Shown here: positions 16,373 to 25,697 of the stretch, in pieces | How the letters are laid out: every line of letters starts with the position of its first letter | Numbering within the stretch: position 1 is the first letter of the stretch | Source of the DNA: Balneolaceae bacterium | Lineage (GTDB): Bacteria > Bacteroidota > Rhodothermia > Balneolales > Balneolaceae | Reading direction: 5' to 3' | DNA: 64,000 nucleotides | Assembly: GCA_018401935.1 (NCBI GenBank) | Contig: JAGYJQ010000005.1 | Coordinates: forward strand, 97,349-161,348 | The notes under the pieces: generated by a model | What the model was told of the DNA's origin: nothing | The model's input: only the letters and a program-made list of their open reading frames with translations | The model's database searches: none | Made by a program: the position numbers and the translations under genes

Positions 16373-16690
16373 TTAGTTAGCACCCGAAAGGCAGGCACTA
16401 CTAGCTTTTGAGAGGGATGATGCTACCCGCTCAGTAAACCAAGACGGATCATCCTGAATAGTAGCTACCCCTGTTTTCTCATTCTTTTGTACTCCTTCGT
16501 ATTGCACTATACATCGCTGTACATCTGAGTCTAAACGTAGGATTTCGGTTTCATTTAAAGCGGTATGCTCCTGAATACGTGTATTAGCTTTCTCAAGTAA
16601 GTCCACACACTTGCAGTGAGTGGGAGAACAAGCTAGAGTGATCCAATACACAGATAAGAGCACTCCAAGGAGTCGCACTTTAGTGTTCAT
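16373..16690 (-). CDS. small lipoprotein, unknown function
   Basis: 105 residues with a lipoprotein signal: a basic and hydrophobic leader ending 'ITLACSPTHC', with lipidation expected at the Cys of 'TLAC'. Mature Cys residues are abundant (HCKC, RCIV, SACL), so disulfides are likely. The body is predicted helical. No family is recognised. It stands 127 bases upstream of the DUF5686 gene on the same strand. Confidence 0.65.
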   Translation of the reverse strand: MNTKVRLLGVLLSVYWITLACSPTHCKCVDLLEKANTRIQEHTALNETEILRLDSDVQRCIVQYEGVQKNEKTGVATIQDDPSWFTERVASSLSKASSACLSGAN

Positions 16691-16882
16691 TTTGTTTCTG
16701 TTAAATCCCGATTTATGTGTCTATAAAGAAGAGGGGGGCTTATTTATTGATACCATACCCACTGTCTCCTTACACCTAATATGATTGAAAAAGGCGAATC
16801 ATTCAAATTAAGAAGTAGCCCTCAATATTATGATTCGTGCACTATCTATTTTAAACCCAACAAAAATAGTGCTTTAAAAATA

Positions 16883-16929
16883 TTTGTTAACATTAGCTTT
16901 ACTTTTTGTTAACAATTTGGTAACATTAG
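16883..16929 (+). promoter_or_regulatory. three direct TTTGKTAACA repeats in the promoter of a small secreted protein gene
   Basis: TTTGTTAACATTAG (16883-16896), TTTGTTAACA (16905-16914) and TTTGGTAACATTAG (16916-16929) lie at spacings of 22 and 11 bases, i.e. two and one helical turns. The last overlaps a TAGAAT (16927-16932) that could be the -10 element, and TTTG is the FCB -33 element. This is the arrangement of a regulator binding the same DNA face, or of tandem promoters. Confidence 0.45.
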
Positions 16930-16955
16930 AATAGCAATAACAAATCAGGAGCGAT

Positions 16956-17345
16956 ATGAAAAAAATAATAATTGGTTTTATAGCTCTATTCTTCACCAGC
17001 GCAATTAGCTTCGCTCAGACAGATGTAGAAATCTACCCAACCAACACCCAACTGACAAAGTTACCGGGCAATCTTTACTCAGCAACTATCACGGATTCCG
17101 AAGGGGATATTCTTCAAAAAGGAATGTTCACTCTCCAAGAAGATAAAATGATTCGACATGGACTATGGAAGCTCTATGACGCAAATACTCATGAATTGGT
17201 AACCAAAACCGAATTCGTTCTTGGAGAACAAACCTGGATAGAAACCTATATTGATGGAACGTTATTTCACTATAGCAAAGAAGAAATAACCATTAATCGA
17301 TTGCATCAACGGCTCGCTAAGCTGGAGCAAAAAGTTAACTCTTAG
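16956..17345 (+). CDS. small secreted protein, unknown function
   Basis: 129 residues with a clear signal peptide ('MKKIIIGFIALFFTSAISFAQ'). The mature part is beta-rich ('GNLYSATITDSEGDILQKG', 'MIRHGLWKLYD'), like MORN-type 'GLWK.YD' repeats of FCB secreted proteins, and it ends in a helical segment 'RLHQRLAKLEQKV'. The start is preceded by AGGAG eight bases upstream. No function can be assigned. Its promoter carries three phased repeats. Confidence 0.75.
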   Translation: MKKIIIGFIALFFTSAISFAQTDVEIYPTNTQLTKLPGNLYSATITDSEGDILQKGMFTLQEDKMIRHGLWKLYDANTHELVTKTEFVLGEQTWIETYIDGTLFHYSKEEITINRLHQRLAKLEQKVNS

Positions 17346-17374
17346 TTAACCTTAGAAATACATATTAGGCTTAT

Positions 17375-17413
17375 ATTGGTTCATTTAGATGGTCAACATT
17401 TATATGAACCAAT
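17375..17413. promoter_or_regulatory. perfect 10-bp inverted repeat next to the start codon of a PiT-like transporter gene
   Basis: ATTGGTTCAT (17375-17384) and ATGAACCAAT (17404-17413) are exact reverse complements separated by 19 bases. The right arm ends three bases before the ATG at 17417 and is followed by TTTT. In RNA it would form a hairpin over the ribosome-binding site; in DNA it could be an operator. It might also serve as a weak terminator of the upstream gene. Confidence 0.5.
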
Positions 17414-17416
17414 TTT

Positions 17417-18559
17417 ATGTCCAACGCAGATCAGCCCGATAAGTCTTCACGTGAACAAAGCCTAGTTCAACAACTTATCCCCTACAGCTTTTATTCATTC
17501 ATCAAAGAAGAGCGTATATTTATTGGCCTCCTGGGCATCTTCTTCTTTGCAGCCGGTATCTCTTTCCCTTATGCTCACATTGCCATGTGGGTTGGTTTCT
17601 TTTTTGCCGGTTATTCCGCCATAGCCAACGACAGTATCCAAACCATTGGTACTTTTTTAGCCTCTAACCAGGATAAACCGTGGTGGATGCTTTGGATATA
17701 TATTGGTGGAATTTTCTTGGTCACAGTCACTGTAAGTTGGATTCTGTTCGATGGAGATGTTAGTTATCAGCGTCTCACCTCTAAAGGGTTTAATGAAACC
17801 CCAACCCAGTTTACTTTTTTACAAGTAGCGGCTCCTCTTTTTCTTCTCATTCTAACAAGACTAAGAATGCCGGTCTCTACCACTTTCTTGTTACTTAGCT
17901 GTTTCGCCGCATCGGCTTCTAGTATTACAGGGGTATTAGGCAAAAGTTTAAGTGGCTACTTTTTAGCGTTTGCCGCCGGGCTTACTGTTTGGTTGATTGT
18001 CACGAAAACACTTGAGAATAAATTCAAAAATTCAAGTCCTAGAAAATTTTGGACCCCGGTCCAATGGATTACCTCAGGTAGCTTATGGGCCGTCTGGGTA
18101 ATGCAGGATGCAGCAAATGTGGCTGTTTATCTACCCCGCTCATTAAGTACTGGACAATTCCTCGTATTTGCTCTGTTTATTTTCTTTGGTTTAGGCATAT
18201 TATTCTACTTAAAGGGGGATAAAATACAACGAATTGTTACAGAAAAATCTAGGGTTACCGATATTCGATCGGCTACCATTATTGATTTTATTTATGCGAT
18301 TCTACTTATCTATAAACTCACTGTGAGTACCGTGCCCATGAGTACCACTTGGGTATTTTTGGGATTACTAGCTGGACGAGAAGTTGGTATGAGCTTGACA
18401 GGAAAAGGCGTTCATTTAGGGCACCCGATGCCTAAAGTATTAAAGATGGTATTCAAGGACCTTAGTTATGCTCTATTCGGGCTATTTATTTCTATTTTGC
18501 TGGCGGTTTCCATCAACGAAGACGTTCGTAGAGAAATTTTCGCGATGATTGGGTTATAA
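17417..18559 (+). CDS. PiT-like (inorganic phosphate transporter-related) membrane protein
   Basis: 380 residues with about ten hydrophobic segments. Two halves repeat the same signature: 'AIANDSIQTIGTF' (Asn71/Asp72) with 'MPVSTT' (152-156), then 'MQDAANVAVY' (Asp231/Asn234) with 'VPMSTT' (307-311). This paired N-D / P-x-S-T-T pattern is the hallmark of the PiT phosphate transporters, in which an inverted duplication builds the transport core. The protein differs from typical PiT members elsewhere, e.g. in the hydrophilic N-terminus and the short loop, so the substrate is uncertain (phosphate, sulfate or another anion). Inner membrane. Confidence 0.65.
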   Translation: MSNADQPDKSSREQSLVQQLIPYSFYSFIKEERIFIGLLGIFFFAAGISFPYAHIAMWVGFFFAGYSAIANDSIQTIGTFLASNQDKPWWMLWIYIGGIFLVTVTVSWILFDGDVSYQRLTSKGFNETPTQFTFLQVAAPLFLLILTRLRMPVSTTFLLLSCFAASASSITGVLGKSLSGYFLAFAAGLTVWLIVTKTLENKFKNSSPRKFWTPVQWITSGSLWAVWVMQDAANVAVYLPRSLSTGQFLVFALFIFFGLGILFYLKGDKIQRIVTEKSRVTDIRSATIIDFIYAILLIYKLTVSTVPMSTTWVFLGLLAGREVGMSLTGKGVHLGHPMPKVLKMVFKDLSYALFGLFISILLAVSINEDVRREIFAMIGL

Positions 18560-18669
18560 AAAAAACACGCCCGCATTACGAACACATTCTGATCAATCAC
18601 GTAATTCCGTTTTCTTTTTAATTCTATTGCTTGCATATTCCCGAATCAATTAAGTAACACATCTGGAGT

Positions 18670-20472
18670 ATGGTCTTACAAGCATTAGATTGGTGGATTA
18701 TCGGGATATTCTTCATTATTCTTTTGGCTATAGGTTGGGTAGCCTCACAATCAGCCAGTAAAAACACGTCTGAGTATTTTCTTGGGGGACGTTCTATGCC
18801 ATGGTGGTTGCTTGGGATATCCATGGTGGCCACCACTTTTTCAGCAGACACCCCAAATCTAGTGGCTGGATTAGTGCGTGAAGGTGGAGTGGCCAACAAC
18901 TGGGCTTGGTGGGCATTTTTGATAACCGGTATGGTTACGGTGTTCATTTATGCAAAGTTATGGCGCCGATCGGAAGTTGTGACAGATTTAGGGTTGTATG
19001 AACTTCGCTATGGCGGTAAAGCAGCTTCGTTTCTTCGCGGTTTCCGGGCACTGTATTTAGGTATTTTCTTTAACTGCTTAATTATGGGGACCGTTACCTT
19101 AGCCGGAATTAAAATTGGTTCTATCATGCTGGGTTTAGAACCTTGGGTTATTGTACTTTCAATTTCTGTTATCGTAGTCCTTTATTCCTCTTTAGGGGGA
19201 ATAAAAGGGGTTATTTGGGCTGATTTTTTCCAGTTTGGAATTGCTATGACGGGGGCTTTTTATGCCGCCTACATTGTATTACAAGAGCCAGAAATTGGGG
19301 GGTTACATGCCCTGATAACACATCCGGATGTGGTCCCAAAATTGAATCTTATTCCCGATCTTAGTGATACTTCATTACTGCTTACTTTATTTATCATCCC
19401 TATAGCCGTCCAATGGTGGGCAGTGTGGTATCCGGGCTCAGAACCAGGTGGTGGGGGCTATATTGCACAGCGAATGCTAGCCGCTAAAGATGAAGAAAAT
19501 GCTATTGGCGCTAGTTTACTCTTTAACGTCGCCCATTATGCGCTTCGCCCATGGCCTTGGATTATTGTGGCCCTCGCATCTATCGTTATCTATCCAGATT
19601 TAGCCTCCATAAAATCAGAATTCCCTAACATAAAAGATCACTATCTGGGTGATGATATTGCCTACCCGGCTATGCTGACCAAGCTAGGCACGGGATGGTT
19701 AGGTCTGGTTGTTGCCTCACTTATAGCCGCCATTATGTCTACCCTAAGCACCCATTTAAATTGGGGCGCATCTTACTTAGTGAATGACTTTTACAAGCGC
19801 TTTATCCGGCCAGACTCCAGCGAGGAGCATTTGGTTGCTATGGGGCGCTGGGCCACCGCAGGCTTGATGATTTTATCGGCCATCATGGCGACGACCATCT
19901 TAGAAAATGCAACTCAAGCCTTTGACATACTTCTTTTATCTGGAGCAGGATCGGGTGCTATTTACTTGTTGCGCTGGTTTTGGTGGCGAATTAACGCTTG
20001 GACTGAAATTGTGGCGATGGCCTCGGCTACCATCATGGCTTTTGTGTTAGTCCTACTGGTTCCTGATGCGTGGGTAGAAACTTCTTTATTGGACGCTGCA
20101 GCGGTTAAACTGCTCATCGCCGTAAGCTTTACTAGCTTGGTATGGATTGCTACCACCTATCTGACTAAACCAGAAAGTATGGAAACCTTGATTCGATTTT
20201 ACGAACAAGTGCAGCCAGGTGGGCCAGGTTGGAAAAAAGTGATAGATGCGGCGGAAAAACAAGGCATTCTATTTTCAGAAGAACAAAAAGGATGGGACTT
20301 ACCCCAAAGTCTTCTAAGTGTAGCTTTGGGAACATTAGGTATTTATGCCGCCTTGTTTTCTACTGGTAACTTTATTTATGGGAAATGGGCTTGGGGCCTC
20401 GGGCTCATGTTCATTAGTTTGACCAGCAGTTTTTTAGTAATTCGGCTTTGGAGACAATTAAAAATTAACTAG
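18670..20472 (+). CDS. sodium:solute symporter family (SSS) transporter
   Basis: 600 residues with about 13-14 membrane segments. SSS landmarks: 'SEYFLGGRSMPWWLLGISM' near the N-terminus, 'YSSLGGIKGVIWADFFQFG' in the middle and 'STLSTHLNWGASYLVND'. The family imports sugars, amino acids or related solutes with sodium. The next gene starts 9 bases downstream and encodes an alpha-N-acetylgalactosaminidase, with a kinase and a nucleotidyltransferase behind it. The substrate is therefore inferred to be an amino sugar or a short glycan containing it. GGAG precedes the ATG. Confidence 0.9.
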   Translation: MVLQALDWWIIGIFFIILLAIGWVASQSASKNTSEYFLGGRSMPWWLLGISMVATTFSADTPNLVAGLVREGGVANNWAWWAFLITGMVTVFIYAKLWRRSEVVTDLGLYELRYGGKAASFLRGFRALYLGIFFNCLIMGTVTLAGIKIGSIMLGLEPWVIVLSISVIVVLYSSLGGIKGVIWADFFQFGIAMTGAFYAAYIVLQEPEIGGLHALITHPDVVPKLNLIPDLSDTSLLLTLFIIPIAVQWWAVWYPGSEPGGGGYIAQRMLAAKDEENAIGASLLFNVAHYALRPWPWIIVALASIVIYPDLASIKSEFPNIKDHYLGDDIAYPAMLTKLGTGWLGLVVASLIAAIMSTLSTHLNWGASYLVNDFYKRFIRPDSSEEHLVAMGRWATAGLMILSAIMATTILENATQAFDILLLSGAGSGAIYLLRWFWWRINAWTEIVAMASATIMAFVLVLLVPDAWVETSLLDAAAVKLLIAVSFTSLVWIATTYLTKPESMETLIRFYEQVQPGGPGWKKVIDAAEKQGILFSEEQKGWDLPQSLLSVALGTLGIYAALFSTGNFIYGKWAWGLGLMFISLTSSFLVIRLWRQLKIN

Positions 20473-20481
20473 TACAGTACG

Positions 20482-21873
20482 ATGGATCGAAAAACCTTTA
20501 TGAAAAAAAGTTCGCTTGCAGGACTCGCCGGGGTACTCGGCGGAGGTGCAACAACTGGGGCAGCAAACGCATCAACCAGTGGAGAGAGTACATCTAAGAC
20601 GGTCAAAAAGGGCGTTAATGATCATATTCAAATTGGATTTATTGGAACAGGACTTCGTGGACGAAATCATGTAAATAACCTATTGGACCATCCGAAGGTG
20701 CAGTGCGTGGCTATTTGTGATATTGATCCGGATGCTATTGATCGAGCTTCGAAAATTATTGAGGCTAAGGGGCAGCCCAAACCCACCGTATATAGCGACC
20801 ACGAACGAGCCTATGAGGATATGCTCGCGAAGGAGAATTTGGATGCGGTAGTCGTCGCAACCAATTGGAGATGGCATACGCCTATGTCACTAGCTGCTAT
20901 GGAAGCGGGAGTGTACGTTGGGGTAGAAGTGTCTGGGGCATTTTCTGTGGACGAGTGCTGGGAGTTGGTGCGCACACATGAGCGTACGGGTACTCACCTA
21001 ATGTTTATGGAAAATGTGAATTATCGAAGGGATGTAATGGCTGTACTAAACATGGTTCGGGATAATGTATTTGGGGAGTTACTGCATTTCCGGGGCGGAT
21101 ACCAGCATGATTTGCGTACCGTCAAGTTCAATGACGGTCAGGGTGGGCTGCTGTACGGGGAGGGATCCTACGGGGAAGCTCGTTGGCGTACCGAGCATTC
21201 GCTACAGCGTAACGGAGAATTGTACCCTACCCATGGGCTAGGACCGATAGCCACATGGATGGATATGAATAGAGGGAACAGACTCACAAGTTTGAGCTCG
21301 CATGCGACCAAGGCCCGGTCGCTTAAACATTTTGCGAAACAGCATCCCGATGGAGGGCCTAATCACCCTTATGCAACTAAGGAATGGAAACTGGGTGATG
21401 TTGTTACCTCCACCCTCACGACGGCCCGAGGAGAAACGATTATTCTAACCCATGACACCAATTTACCTCGACCCTATTCCCTTGGTTTTCGAATACAGGG
21501 AGTGCAAGGCTTGGCCGAATTTGACTATTATACCCAACGCGTTCACATCGAAGGCGTTTCAGAAAATCACCGCTGGGATGCGGGATCGGAATGGTTTGAC
21601 AAGTACGATCATCCACTATGGAAGCAGTATGGCGAAGAAGCCGCAAATTCCGGGCATGGAGGAATGGATTTCTTCCTGGATAGAGCTTTTATAGAAGGGG
21701 TTCGCCGGCAGGAGCCCCCTGTAATTGATGTATATGATGGGGCTGTGATGCGGGTCATTACCCCATTATCCGAGCGTTCAATTGCCGAGGGCGGTGCTCC
21801 GCAGGAAATACCTGATTTCACTCAAGGTGCATGGATGCATCGCGCACCTGTATTTGGCCTAGGGGATCTCTAA
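20482..21873 (+). CDS. GH109 alpha-N-acetylgalactosaminidase, Gfo/Idh/MocA fold
   Basis: 463 residues. A Tat-like leader 'DRKTFMKKSSLAGLAGV' (an R-K form of the twin-arginine motif) precedes 'IGFIGTGLRGRNHV', the NAD-binding Rossmann motif. The GH109-characteristic 'MFMENVNYRRDVMAVLNMVR' (split by the usual 'LFGE'-like loop) and 'GGYQHDLR' are present. GH109 enzymes use bound NAD+ in a redox-assisted cleavage that releases alpha-linked GalNAc from glycans. A plain oxidoreductase is possible but less likely given these motifs. The gene is flanked by a symporter and by HexNAc phosphorylation genes, at gaps of 9 and 7 bases. Probably exported folded to the periplasm. Confidence 0.85.
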   Translation: MDRKTFMKKSSLAGLAGVLGGGATTGAANASTSGESTSKTVKKGVNDHIQIGFIGTGLRGRNHVNNLLDHPKVQCVAICDIDPDAIDRASKIIEAKGQPKPTVYSDHERAYEDMLAKENLDAVVVATNWRWHTPMSLAAMEAGVYVGVEVSGAFSVDECWELVRTHERTGTHLMFMENVNYRRDVMAVLNMVRDNVFGELLHFRGGYQHDLRTVKFNDGQGGLLYGEGSYGEARWRTEHSLQRNGELYPTHGLGPIATWMDMNRGNRLTSLSSHATKARSLKHFAKQHPDGGPNHPYATKEWKLGDVVTSTLTTARGETIILTHDTNLPRPYSLGFRIQGVQGLAEFDYYTQRVHIEGVSENHRWDAGSEWFDKYDHPLWKQYGEEAANSGHGGMDFFLDRAFIEGVRRQEPPVIDVYDGAVMRVITPLSERSIAEGGAPQEIPDFTQGAWMHRAPVFGLGDL

Positions 21874-21880
21874 ACTTCCT

Positions 21881-22819
21881 ATGCAATCCATCTCACTGGT
21901 CATACTTGCAGCAGGTTTAGGTAGCCGGTACGGAGGCCAAAAACAAACCGACGGCATGGGCCCGAATCAAGAAAGCTTGCTCGACTACGCAATTTATGAC
22001 GGGTTAATGGCCGGTTTTACTAAGATCGTTTTTGTGGTTCGAGAATCGATGATGCCTAGCTTCAAAGAAGCACTGGAAACTAGATGGGGCAGCTATAGGA
22101 ACAAGTACTATCCCGAAGCTTGTTTTGAGTGCGTATTACAAAAGATGGACGATCTACCAGAGGGTTGTGAACGTCCGGTGGAGCGTACAAAACCGTGGGG
22201 AACGGCACATGCTCTATGGGCTGCTCGCGAATGTATCCATGAACCCTTTGCCATGATTAATGCCGACGACTTTTATGGACGTGACGCTTTCCTTCGTATT
22301 GCCCAACACTTAACAACGCTAGACAATCATTCCTTGGGCGCCTGTTTGGTAGGATATCCGATCACTCGTACCCTTTCGAAAAATGGCTGCGTTTCTAGAG
22401 GTATTTGTGAAATTAGGCGCGGCAATCTAAGCCGAATCGTTGAGCGAACCCATATTGAAACCGATGGAAGCTCTATTTGGTACAAAGAAAACGGAACCGT
22501 TCAACTTTTAGATGGGACCGAAATTGTTTCAATGAACTTAATGGGATTTAGTTCAGCAATTTTTACGGTACTTGAAGATCTTTTAACCAATTTTTTCACC
22601 GAAAAAATTCAGGGGATGAATCCTCAGAAGCTCTCGGCGGAATGCTATATTCCCAGCGCCCTTCAGTCCTGTATCGAACGAGGTCTTTCGGTTCCGGTAC
22701 TCGAGAGTAACTCTGTCTGGTTTGGAGTTACCTATCCGGATGATGCGCCCATTGTTCGTGATTCATTGCTCGATTTGGTAGAAAATGGGGCTTACCCAAC
22801 GCCCCTTTGGACGCAATAA
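21881..22819 (+). CDS. sugar-phosphate nucleotidyltransferase
   Basis: 312 residues. The N-terminus 'VILAAGLGSRYGGQKQTDG' is the NTP-transferase signature G-x-G-x-R followed by the active-site Lys, and 'AMINADDFYG' supplies the catalytic metal-binding Asp. The enzyme would join a nucleoside monophosphate from NTP to a sugar 1-phosphate. Four bases separate it from a NahK-like kinase gene, so the likely substrate is HexNAc 1-phosphate and the product a UDP-amino sugar. This is inferred from context; glucose 1-phosphate cannot be excluded. Confidence 0.8.
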   Translation: MQSISLVILAAGLGSRYGGQKQTDGMGPNQESLLDYAIYDGLMAGFTKIVFVVRESMMPSFKEALETRWGSYRNKYYPEACFECVLQKMDDLPEGCERPVERTKPWGTAHALWAARECIHEPFAMINADDFYGRDAFLRIAQHLTTLDNHSLGACLVGYPITRTLSKNGCVSRGICEIRRGNLSRIVERTHIETDGSSIWYKENGTVQLLDGTEIVSMNLMGFSSAIFTVLEDLLTNFFTEKIQGMNPQKLSAECYIPSALQSCIERGLSVPVLESNSVWFGVTYPDDAPIVRDSLLDLVENGAYPTPLWTQ

Positions 22820-22822
22820 GCT

Positions 22823-24025
22823 ATGTCAATTAAAAAAAAATCTTCCTCAGAGCTGATAAGGGTTATCACGTCTTTCCTACCTGAGATACTGGTTAATGAA
22901 CTTGAGGTGCAGCAACTAGGACTTGGTCACATTCATGAAAGTTACCTCATTCAACAATCAGGCACACCAAACTGGATTCTTCAGAGAATGAACACCCAGG
23001 TTTTCACCAAGCCCCAACAGGTTGAAAAAAATCACCAAGCCCTAGTTCATTTATTCAAAAAGGAATCCATACATACCTTAGGGATTCAACTACCTGAAGT
23101 GGTACCCTACTCGGCTCAAAGCCTGTATTATTGGGATGCAGACCATCAGCCTTGGCGACTGTATACCTATTATGGTGAGCATATTTGTTATGAATATTGC
23201 CCTTCGCTTGAGATTGCTCGAAAGGCTGGTAAAGCCTTTGGTCGGTTTTCACGAGTGCTTAATAAAGCTGAGAATAACCATGAGAATGAACCGGTAAAGC
23301 ATGATTCTGAAAGAGTAGAGGCTATTTCGGAGAAAATTTTGCGACCAACAACTGCCCGGATCGCTGAAGCATTCAAGCCTACAATCGACGCCTTCCACAG
23401 CATCCACCATCGAGCCCACCAACACCACGCCGCACGGGCAAGGTACCATGGGCCCCTACAATTAACGACCAAACAGGGATCTCACCTGCTACCATTTGAC
23501 CTTGAGGCCTGGAATATCACCATCGAACAATACCTCCCTATGCTTATAGGCATGGAACATGCTCTTACCAACGATGAGGGTCACCGTTTTAATCGATTAT
23601 CCCATAATGACGCCAAGTTGAATAACCTGCTCCTTCACCCAGAAAATGAACCCGCTGTCATACTTGATTTAGATACCGTGATGCCCGGATCCTTGTTGTT
23701 TGATTTAGGCGATGGCCTACGTAGTATTGCCACATCGGCTAAAGAAGACGAACCAGACCTAGCCCAAGTTCGCATACATTGGGAGTATTATCAGCAGTAT
23801 AAAGACGCTTTTTTAGCCGAAGTCGATTCAATGCTAAACCAGGATGAACAGCGCTATATCTCCTTTGCTGGCCCTTATATGACCTTTATCATGGGTCTGC
23901 GATTCTATACTGATTTTCTAGACGGTAATCGCTACTACTCTTGCAACTACCCAGAACACAACTTGGTACGAGCCCGAAACCAATTCCACCTCTTCCACCA
24001 AATGATGGAAAAGGTGAACGGTTAA
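22823..24025 (+). CDS. NahK-like N-acetylhexosamine 1-kinase (APH-fold phosphotransferase)
   Basis: 400 residues with an aminoglycoside-phosphotransferase kinase fold. The catalytic loop 'LSHNDAKLNNLL' and the metal-binding 'VILDLDTVMPGSLLFDLGD' match N-acetylhexosamine 1-kinases, which phosphorylate GlcNAc or GalNAc at C1. This fits the upstream GH109 gene (source of GalNAc) and the nucleotidyltransferase (use of HexNAc 1-P). It is the last gene of a tight four-gene operon and converges on a broken symporter gene 33 bases away. Homoserine kinase-like or other APH-fold kinases remain possible. Confidence 0.82.
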   Translation: MSIKKKSSSELIRVITSFLPEILVNELEVQQLGLGHIHESYLIQQSGTPNWILQRMNTQVFTKPQQVEKNHQALVHLFKKESIHTLGIQLPEVVPYSAQSLYYWDADHQPWRLYTYYGEHICYEYCPSLEIARKAGKAFGRFSRVLNKAENNHENEPVKHDSERVEAISEKILRPTTARIAEAFKPTIDAFHSIHHRAHQHHAARARYHGPLQLTTKQGSHLLPFDLEAWNITIEQYLPMLIGMEHALTNDEGHRFNRLSHNDAKLNNLLLHPENEPAVILDLDTVMPGSLLFDLGDGLRSIATSAKEDEPDLAQVRIHWEYYQQYKDAFLAEVDSMLNQDEQRYISFAGPYMTFIMGLRFYTDFLDGNRYYSCNYPEHNLVRARNQFHLFHQMMEKVNG

Positions 24026-24058
24026 ACGATACGCTTTGAGTGGCTCTAGTGGTAAATC

Positions 24059-25697
24059 CTACCAGAAGATAGCGTAAAGAACAGCCGTAATAATTAGCAC
24101 GGTATACGCACCAATATTAAAGGATCGACTCGTTTTGAAGGTTTCCGAAGTGGTAATAATGGCTTTAGGGTCATCATCATTTGGATTGGTCGTCAAAGAA
24201 ACACCTGCAATAATAACTATGGTAAGGATCAAGGTGTAATACATTTGAGTTAAAAACGGCAATTCCAACGACGGGACCTTTAACAATAATGCAATCACAA
24301 TGGATGAAAGCACCCCATAAATAGCGGCTTTGGTAGTGGTTTTCTTCCAGAAAAGCCCCATGATAAAGACGGCTAAGATCCCTGGACTCACTAAGCCAGT
24401 ATATTCTTGAATATATTGAAACATCTGAGGAATGTTGCTTAATTGAGGTGCAACTAGAACTGCAATAATCAAGGCTACAATAGCAGTTAAACGACCCACT
24501 GTTACGGTTTGTTTATCGGTAGCTTCTCTATTGAAATAGGGTTTGTAAATATCCATAGTAAAGATAGTGGCTACCGAGATTAAGCATGGAAGCTAAGAAG
24601 AGACAATAGCGGCTGCAAGTGCTGCTACCACCAAACCTTTGAATCCAGGCATCACAAATTCACTAATTAACCAAGGGTACGGCCTTATCGTTATCAAGTC
24701 CACCACCTGCTTTGGTAAAGGCTTCTACCACTCCAGGAATCGTATTGGTTCCCTCAGGCTGGGAAAACATCACATAGGCAACAATTCCAGGAATAACGAC
24801 AATCAAAGGAATGATGAGCTTTAAAAATGCTGCAAAAACAATCCCCTTTTGAGACTCCTCGAGAGATTTAGCGGCTAATGTCCTCTGGATAATGTATTGG
24901 TTAAATCCCCAATAATATAAGTTAGCCACCCACATCCCGCCTACCAACACTGCAATTCCTGGGAGGTTATTAAACTCTGGATTATCTCGATCCAAAATCA
25001 TATGAAATTTATCTCCGGCTACATCATAGATATGGTTAATTCCGCGTAACACACCACCATCTGGTGTAACTTGATCCAAGGCTATGAAGGTTGTTACTAG
25101 ACCGCCTAAGACCAACAATACGACCTGTACAACATCGGTCCAAGCTACCGCAGATAATCCACCATAAATTGAGTAGGCTGCCGCAATTAATGCCAAACCA
25201 ATGAGAGAGGCCCAAATTAGACTCCCATCACCGACCCCGAAAATGGTATCCAACGCTTTTGCACCCAAGAAAATGACCGTAGTCAGGTTTACAAACACAA
25301 ATAAGGCAATCCAAAATACCGCCAAAATGGTTTTCAAGGTGGTATTAAATCGCTGCTCAACAAATTCGGGTATGGTGTATAATTTTTTCTCTATAAAAAT
25401 AGGGAGAAACTTCCCAACAATTAAGAGGGTAATGGCAGCCATCCACTCATAGGTAGCAATGGCAAGACCGACCGCAAAGCCTGAGCCAGACATACCAATA
25501 ATTTGTTCCGCCGAGATGTTTGCCGCGATTAGTGACGCCCCTATCGCCCACCATGGGAGCGATTTACCAGCTAAAAAGTAATCTTCTGCATTTTTCTGGT
25601 GCCCGTCTTTATCTCTAGAAACCCAAAGCCCAATTCCTACAATCAACATGATGTAGGCTACAAAAACAATAATATCAATGGTCTCAAATCCGCTCAT
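24059..25697 (-). pseudogene. Na+/sugar symporter (SSS, SGLT type), interrupted by three clustered frameshifts
   Basis: The N-terminal part (start ATG at 25697, 'MSGFETIDIIVF'; an extension to 25754 is unlikely) reads normally as an SGLT-type symporter with 'AEDYFLAGKSLPWWAIGASL' and 'YSIYGGLSAVAWTDVVQ', and stops after 'DKAVPLVN'. The C-terminal part ('MDIYKPYFNREATDKQTVTV') continues in another frame to 24059. Between them, in about 105 bases, three indels are needed to restore the family sequence 'PWLISEF...SSLASMLNSVATIFTMDIYK': one extra base at 24671-24677, one missing at 24592-24601 and one extra at 24576-24584. Either a decaying gene or local sequencing errors. It converges on the HexNAc operon and would be its second sugar importer. 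Confidence 0.8.

Noticed and set aside
20482..21873. Plain Gfo/Idh/MocA sugar dehydrogenase
   Set aside because: The GH109-type 'ENVNYRRDVMAVLNMV' and 'GGYQHDLR' motifs and the amino-sugar operon context favour the glycosidase.
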